Source: Parabacteroides sp. PFB2-10 (lineage in GTDB: Bacteria > Bacteroidota > Bacteroidia > Bacteroidales > Tannerellaceae). Taken from it: 64,000 nt of DNA. The position numbers and the translations under genes were made by a program. Below, in pieces: positions 61,772 to 64,000 of the stretch. The first letter of the stretch is position 1. Every line of letters begins with the position of its first letter. Location of the stretch: NCBI RefSeq assembly GCF_029893085.1, contig NZ_JARXWI010000008.1:148857-212856 (forward strand). Direction: 5' to 3'. The notes beneath the pieces are model-generated. The model did not search any database. It was not told the DNA's origin and saw nothing but the letters and a program-made list of their open reading frames with translations.

Positions 61772-62242
61772 ATGGGAAGTATTCTTCTAATGATATTGGC
61801 GTTTATATGCGTGATTATAGGGGTTGCCGGTTCTGTTTTGCCCGCGCTGCCCGGTCCTCCTGTTGCCTATCTGGCGCTTTGGCTGGCGAAGTGGAGCGGC
61901 TATCAAGACTATTCCTCCTCTTTTTTGATATGGACGGCTGTGGCGATGATTGCGATCACGGTGATCGACAATGTGCTTCCGCCCTATATCACCAGCAAAT
62001 CAGGCGGTTCCCGTTACGCGACGATTGGTTCCATTGTCGGTATGCTGGCTGGTATTTTCTTCTCGGCCATCGGTATGCTGATGGGTATGCTACTGGGCGC
62101 TTTTATCGGCGAACTATTGTTTGCCCGAAACGGGGCAGACAAAGCGTTTAAAGCGGCATTGGGCGCCTTTGCCGGATTCCTGCTCGGCACGGGACTCAAA
62201 TTGTTGTATTGTTTCTATGTGTTTTACGCGATTATCTTCTAA
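61772..62242 (+). CDS. DUF456 family membrane protein
   Basis: A 156-aa protein with four or five membrane segments. The N-terminal ILAFICVIIGVAGSVLPALP and the Gly-rich loop IGSIVGMLAGIFFSAIGMLM are characteristic of DUF456. The C-terminal glycine-zipper-like helices (GALIGELLF-type) fit too. Function is unknown. ATG 61790 (MILAFICV) is an alternative start. It converges with the phosphoesterase gene 7 nt away. Confidence 0.88.
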   Translation: MGSILLMILAFICVIIGVAGSVLPALPGPPVAYLALWLAKWSGYQDYSSSFLIWTAVAMIAITVIDNVLPPYITSKSGGSRYATIGSIVGMLAGIFFSAIGMLMGMLLGAFIGELLFARNGADKAFKAALGAFAGFLLGTGLKLLYCFYVFYAIIF

Positions 62243-62249
62243 GAAGCTG

Positions 62250-63362
62250 TTATTCTTCTCCTACCAGGTTGATCACCACATATTCCGACTGTGAACCCAA
62301 ACGGAATTTACCACCCCAAATGCCCAAGCCGGAGCTTATATAATAATGGGTATTTCCTTTTTGCAGGTAGCCATGATCTTTCTCGAAGATCACCTGGGTG
62401 ACCAGTGTCGCCGGCCAAACCTGTCCGCCGTGCGTATGTCCTGATATTTGCAGGTCGATCCCGTTTTCTTCCGCCTCTTCCAGGTGGTTGGGCTGATGAT
62501 CGAGCAATAGAATCGGCTTGGTATTATCCAAAGAGGCGACCAGTTCGCGGAGCGGTTTGCGCGAGGCATTGCTGCGGTCGTCGCGACCTACGACATAGAA
62601 ACGATCACCTACCAATGCAACAGCATCTTCCAGGAGGGTGACCCCAGTCGATCTCAGAAACGCCCTGGCCTGCTCTTTGCCGGCAATATACTCATGGTTG
62701 CCAGGAATCACATAGGTGCCATACTTACTCTTTATCCGGCCAAACACAGCGCCCATATTTTCTTTGTAAAGCGGCGTGACATTGTTGTCCGTAATATCTC
62801 CGGCAATCAATACTATATCCGGGTTTTCCTTGTTGATCAATTCCGTCCAGCCTTCAAACTCCTTTTTCCCGATACCATAACCCAGGTGCAGGTCGCTCAC
62901 GGCTACAATCTTCAACGGACTGCCCGACAATGTCTCTTTCTTCACGGGAATAGTCAGTTCCACCCTTGTTTTATGTGTATAACGATAATAGCCGATCGAC
63001 AGGATCACAGCCATCACACAGGCCACGCTGCCCAGTCCGATCCAACTGTTATACAAGATTTTGTCAACCGGAAGTAGATGCGTTACCCGCAATATATCCA
63101 ACACCAGGAACAACATAAACAGATAAAGCAGTGCAATCAGCCAGGAGGTACCTACTTTATACATAAAAGCCGAGACGGAAACCGGGAACACGCCGCCAAA
63201 CCCCATGCTTATAAACGGGCAAAGAAACAAGAAAAGCCCAACAAGGATCAGAATGATCCGCCCCACCAAGCTCGGTGGCATCATCTGCCATATCCGGTAA
63301 TACACATAAGCGTATCCACCGCATACAACGGAAAGCATCATCAGTATAGGTAAAATTCTCAT
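62250..63362 (-). CDS. YaeI/YkuE-like membrane metallophosphoesterase
   Basis: A 370-aa protein. The N-terminal 140 residues contain four or five membrane helices. The C-terminal calcineurin-like domain has the metal motifs SDLHLGYG, GDITDNN, PGNHEYIAG and SGHTHGGQVWP. Related enzymes hydrolyse phosphodiesters such as UDP-linked lipid intermediates. The gene has a good promoter (63385-63392), and repeat copy D lies about 200 bp upstream. Confidence 0.92.
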   Translation of the reverse strand: MRILPILMMLSVVCGGYAYVYYRIWQMMPPSLVGRIILILVGLFLFLCPFISMGFGGVFPVSVSAFMYKVGTSWLIALLYLFMLFLVLDILRVTHLLPVDKILYNSWIGLGSVACVMAVILSIGYYRYTHKTRVELTIPVKKETLSGSPLKIVAVSDLHLGYGIGKKEFEGWTELINKENPDIVLIAGDITDNNVTPLYKENMGAVFGRIKSKYGTYVIPGNHEYIAGKEQARAFLRSTGVTLLEDAVALVGDRFYVVGRDDRSNASRKPLRELVASLDNTKPILLLDHQPNHLEEAEENGIDLQISGHTHGGQVWPATLVTQVIFEKDHGYLQKGNTHYYISSGLGIWGGKFRLGSQSEYVVINLVGEE

Positions 63363-63384
63363 AATCGTGCATTGAATTGGAAAG

Positions 63385-63392
63385 CAAAACTA
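63385..63392 (-). promoter_or_regulatory. -7 box for the phosphoesterase gene
   Basis: The minus strand reads TAGTTTTG, an exact consensus, 23 nt from ATG 63362. Confidence 0.55.
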
Positions 63393-63570
63393 TGGAAAAT
63401 AAAGATAAGGTACTCCCCTCCTCCTCTATTTTATACGTTTTATACCAATAAAAGGTATGAATTGACGAACACACGATGTTGTCAGGCCTTAAGTTTTTTT
63501 AAACCGATTCAATCGCTTTTATATAATAAGGACATTCTGATATTCTTTCCATCATGTAACAAATCGCCAT

Positions 63571-63762
63571 CCTCAATAATGTGAACAAACGTTAATTCGC
63601 CCATTTCCAGCAAAACCCCCAATTTACGATTTGTAATTTCCGCAGGACTTTGCGCGCAAAAAAGCAGGACTTCGGAGACAAACTCCCGGGAGAAACACTT
63701 TTTAACGTATGGGATTGTAAGTAAAATGGGCATTTTGCTTACAATCGAGTTTTTAACATTTT
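63571..63762 (-). repeat. Dispersed structured repeat (copy D)
   Basis: It shows the AATTTACGATTTGTAATTT segment, GCGCGCAAAAAAG, CTCCCGGGAG (63683-63692) and the 26-nt hairpin (63717-63742). The pair closing the loop is T-A here and C-G in copies A and C. The minus-strand direction points to the phosphoesterase gene. It occupies part of the 638-bp gap 63363-64000. Confidence 0.9.
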
Positions 63763-63837
63763 GGAGGTTAACGTGCGAAAATGAACGGTAAGATCTTCAA
63801 AAAGGATAAAAATTGAAGGTTTACAGAAAGCCCGGAA

Positions 63838-64000
63838 GGAATTTAACTCCTAATAACCCCCAGTGAAGAGAGCGAAGCGAACGACTGGGGGTGATAGCGA
63901 ATGTAGAAACAAACCAACGCCGAAGGTGTTGAATTAAAGGTCGGTCTTAGCCAATTGAACCCTTTTCGGGTTCATGAGATATTAAGTCCTTTATGCAGCA
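63838..64000. repeat. Multi-hairpin intergenic repeat at the right edge (partial)
   Basis: CCCCCAGT (63857-63864) / ACTGGGGG (63884-63891) flank a purine-rich GAAGAGAGCGAAGCGAACG loop. An imperfect CAACGCC/GGTGTTG stem follows, and then TGAACCC/GGGTTCA (63956-63974). The last stem resembles the GAACCC/GGGTTC stem at 43612-43628. It probably runs past the window. No gene is seen in 63763-64000. Confidence 0.6.

Noticed and set aside
63509..63733. 74-codon minus-strand frame at the right end
   Set aside because: It is the recurring frame of the dispersed repeat with unrelated sequence attached. The start and end differ from those in the other copies.

Overview
The window is a stretch of a Bacteroidales chromosome. 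Several signs support this: SusC/SusD pairs and TonB-dependent receptors, DUF5687 and RagB-type proteins, and the Bacteroidetes sigma-ABfr -7 box TAnnTTTG placed just upstream of many genes. The gene set suggests a Parabacteroides-like gut species, but that genus call comes from familiarity and was not tested. I saw no rRNA, tRNA, CRISPR array, complete insertion sequence or prophage.

Layout. 1-16.3 kb is mostly housekeeping: tsaD (cut by the left edge), a TamB-type protein, topB, a NUDIX hydrolase, a dCMP deaminase-like protein, an S41 protease overlapping 5-formyl-THF cyclo-ligase, an SMP-30 lipoprotein, an M3 oligopeptidase, murB and a PhnP-like hydrolase. 16.3-23.5 kb (minus strand) is an envelope-stress-like module: PAP2 phosphatase, NtrY/NtrC-type histidine kinase and sigma-54 activator, two FtsX/MacB-type permeases and a LolD-like ATPase. 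23.7-34.9 kb is a rhamnogalacturonan-I utilisation locus. A minus-strand operon (GH105, PL11 lyase, GH105-CE12 fusion, rhamnose mutarotase) is divergent from a susC/susD pair. 35.2-40.2 kb holds a rhomboid protease and an SGNH-SGNH-MBOAT O-acylation set. 40.3-43.5 kb is a metal-related operon (Cys/His-rich small protein, TonB receptor, heavy-metal-associated protein). 43.9-48.9 kb has metA, a HigB/HigA toxin-antitoxin pair, a U32 peptidase, a cyclophilin lipoprotein and an FMN reductase. 48.9-55.2 kb (minus) has an SDR, a DUF5687 ABC exporter, an AraC regulator and a hybrid histidine kinase. 55.3-63.4 kb has an M20 dipeptidase, a membrane protein/winged-helix/TonB-receptor cluster, a HEAT-repeat protein, a DUF456 protein and a YaeI-like phosphoesterase.

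The least explained material is intergenic. (1) A structured dispersed repeat of about 150-205 bp occurs six times (four close copies, two diverged). Its conserved hairpin and CCCGGG core are kept, and five of six copies lie upstream of, and in the same direction as, a gene start. (2) A 42-bp element is shared, with the same spacing to a -7 box, between the PAP2 gene and the leader of the LolD/FtsX operon, which suggests one regulon. (3) A 61-codon gene with its own promoter and an antitoxin-like tail lies divergent from the NUDIX gene. (4) The TamB gene seems to use a non-canonical ATT start. (5) Three genes have -7 boxes only 4-6 nt from their start codons, which predicts leaderless mRNAs. 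(6) Long inverted repeats upstream of an FMN reductase and an AraC gene look like operators.
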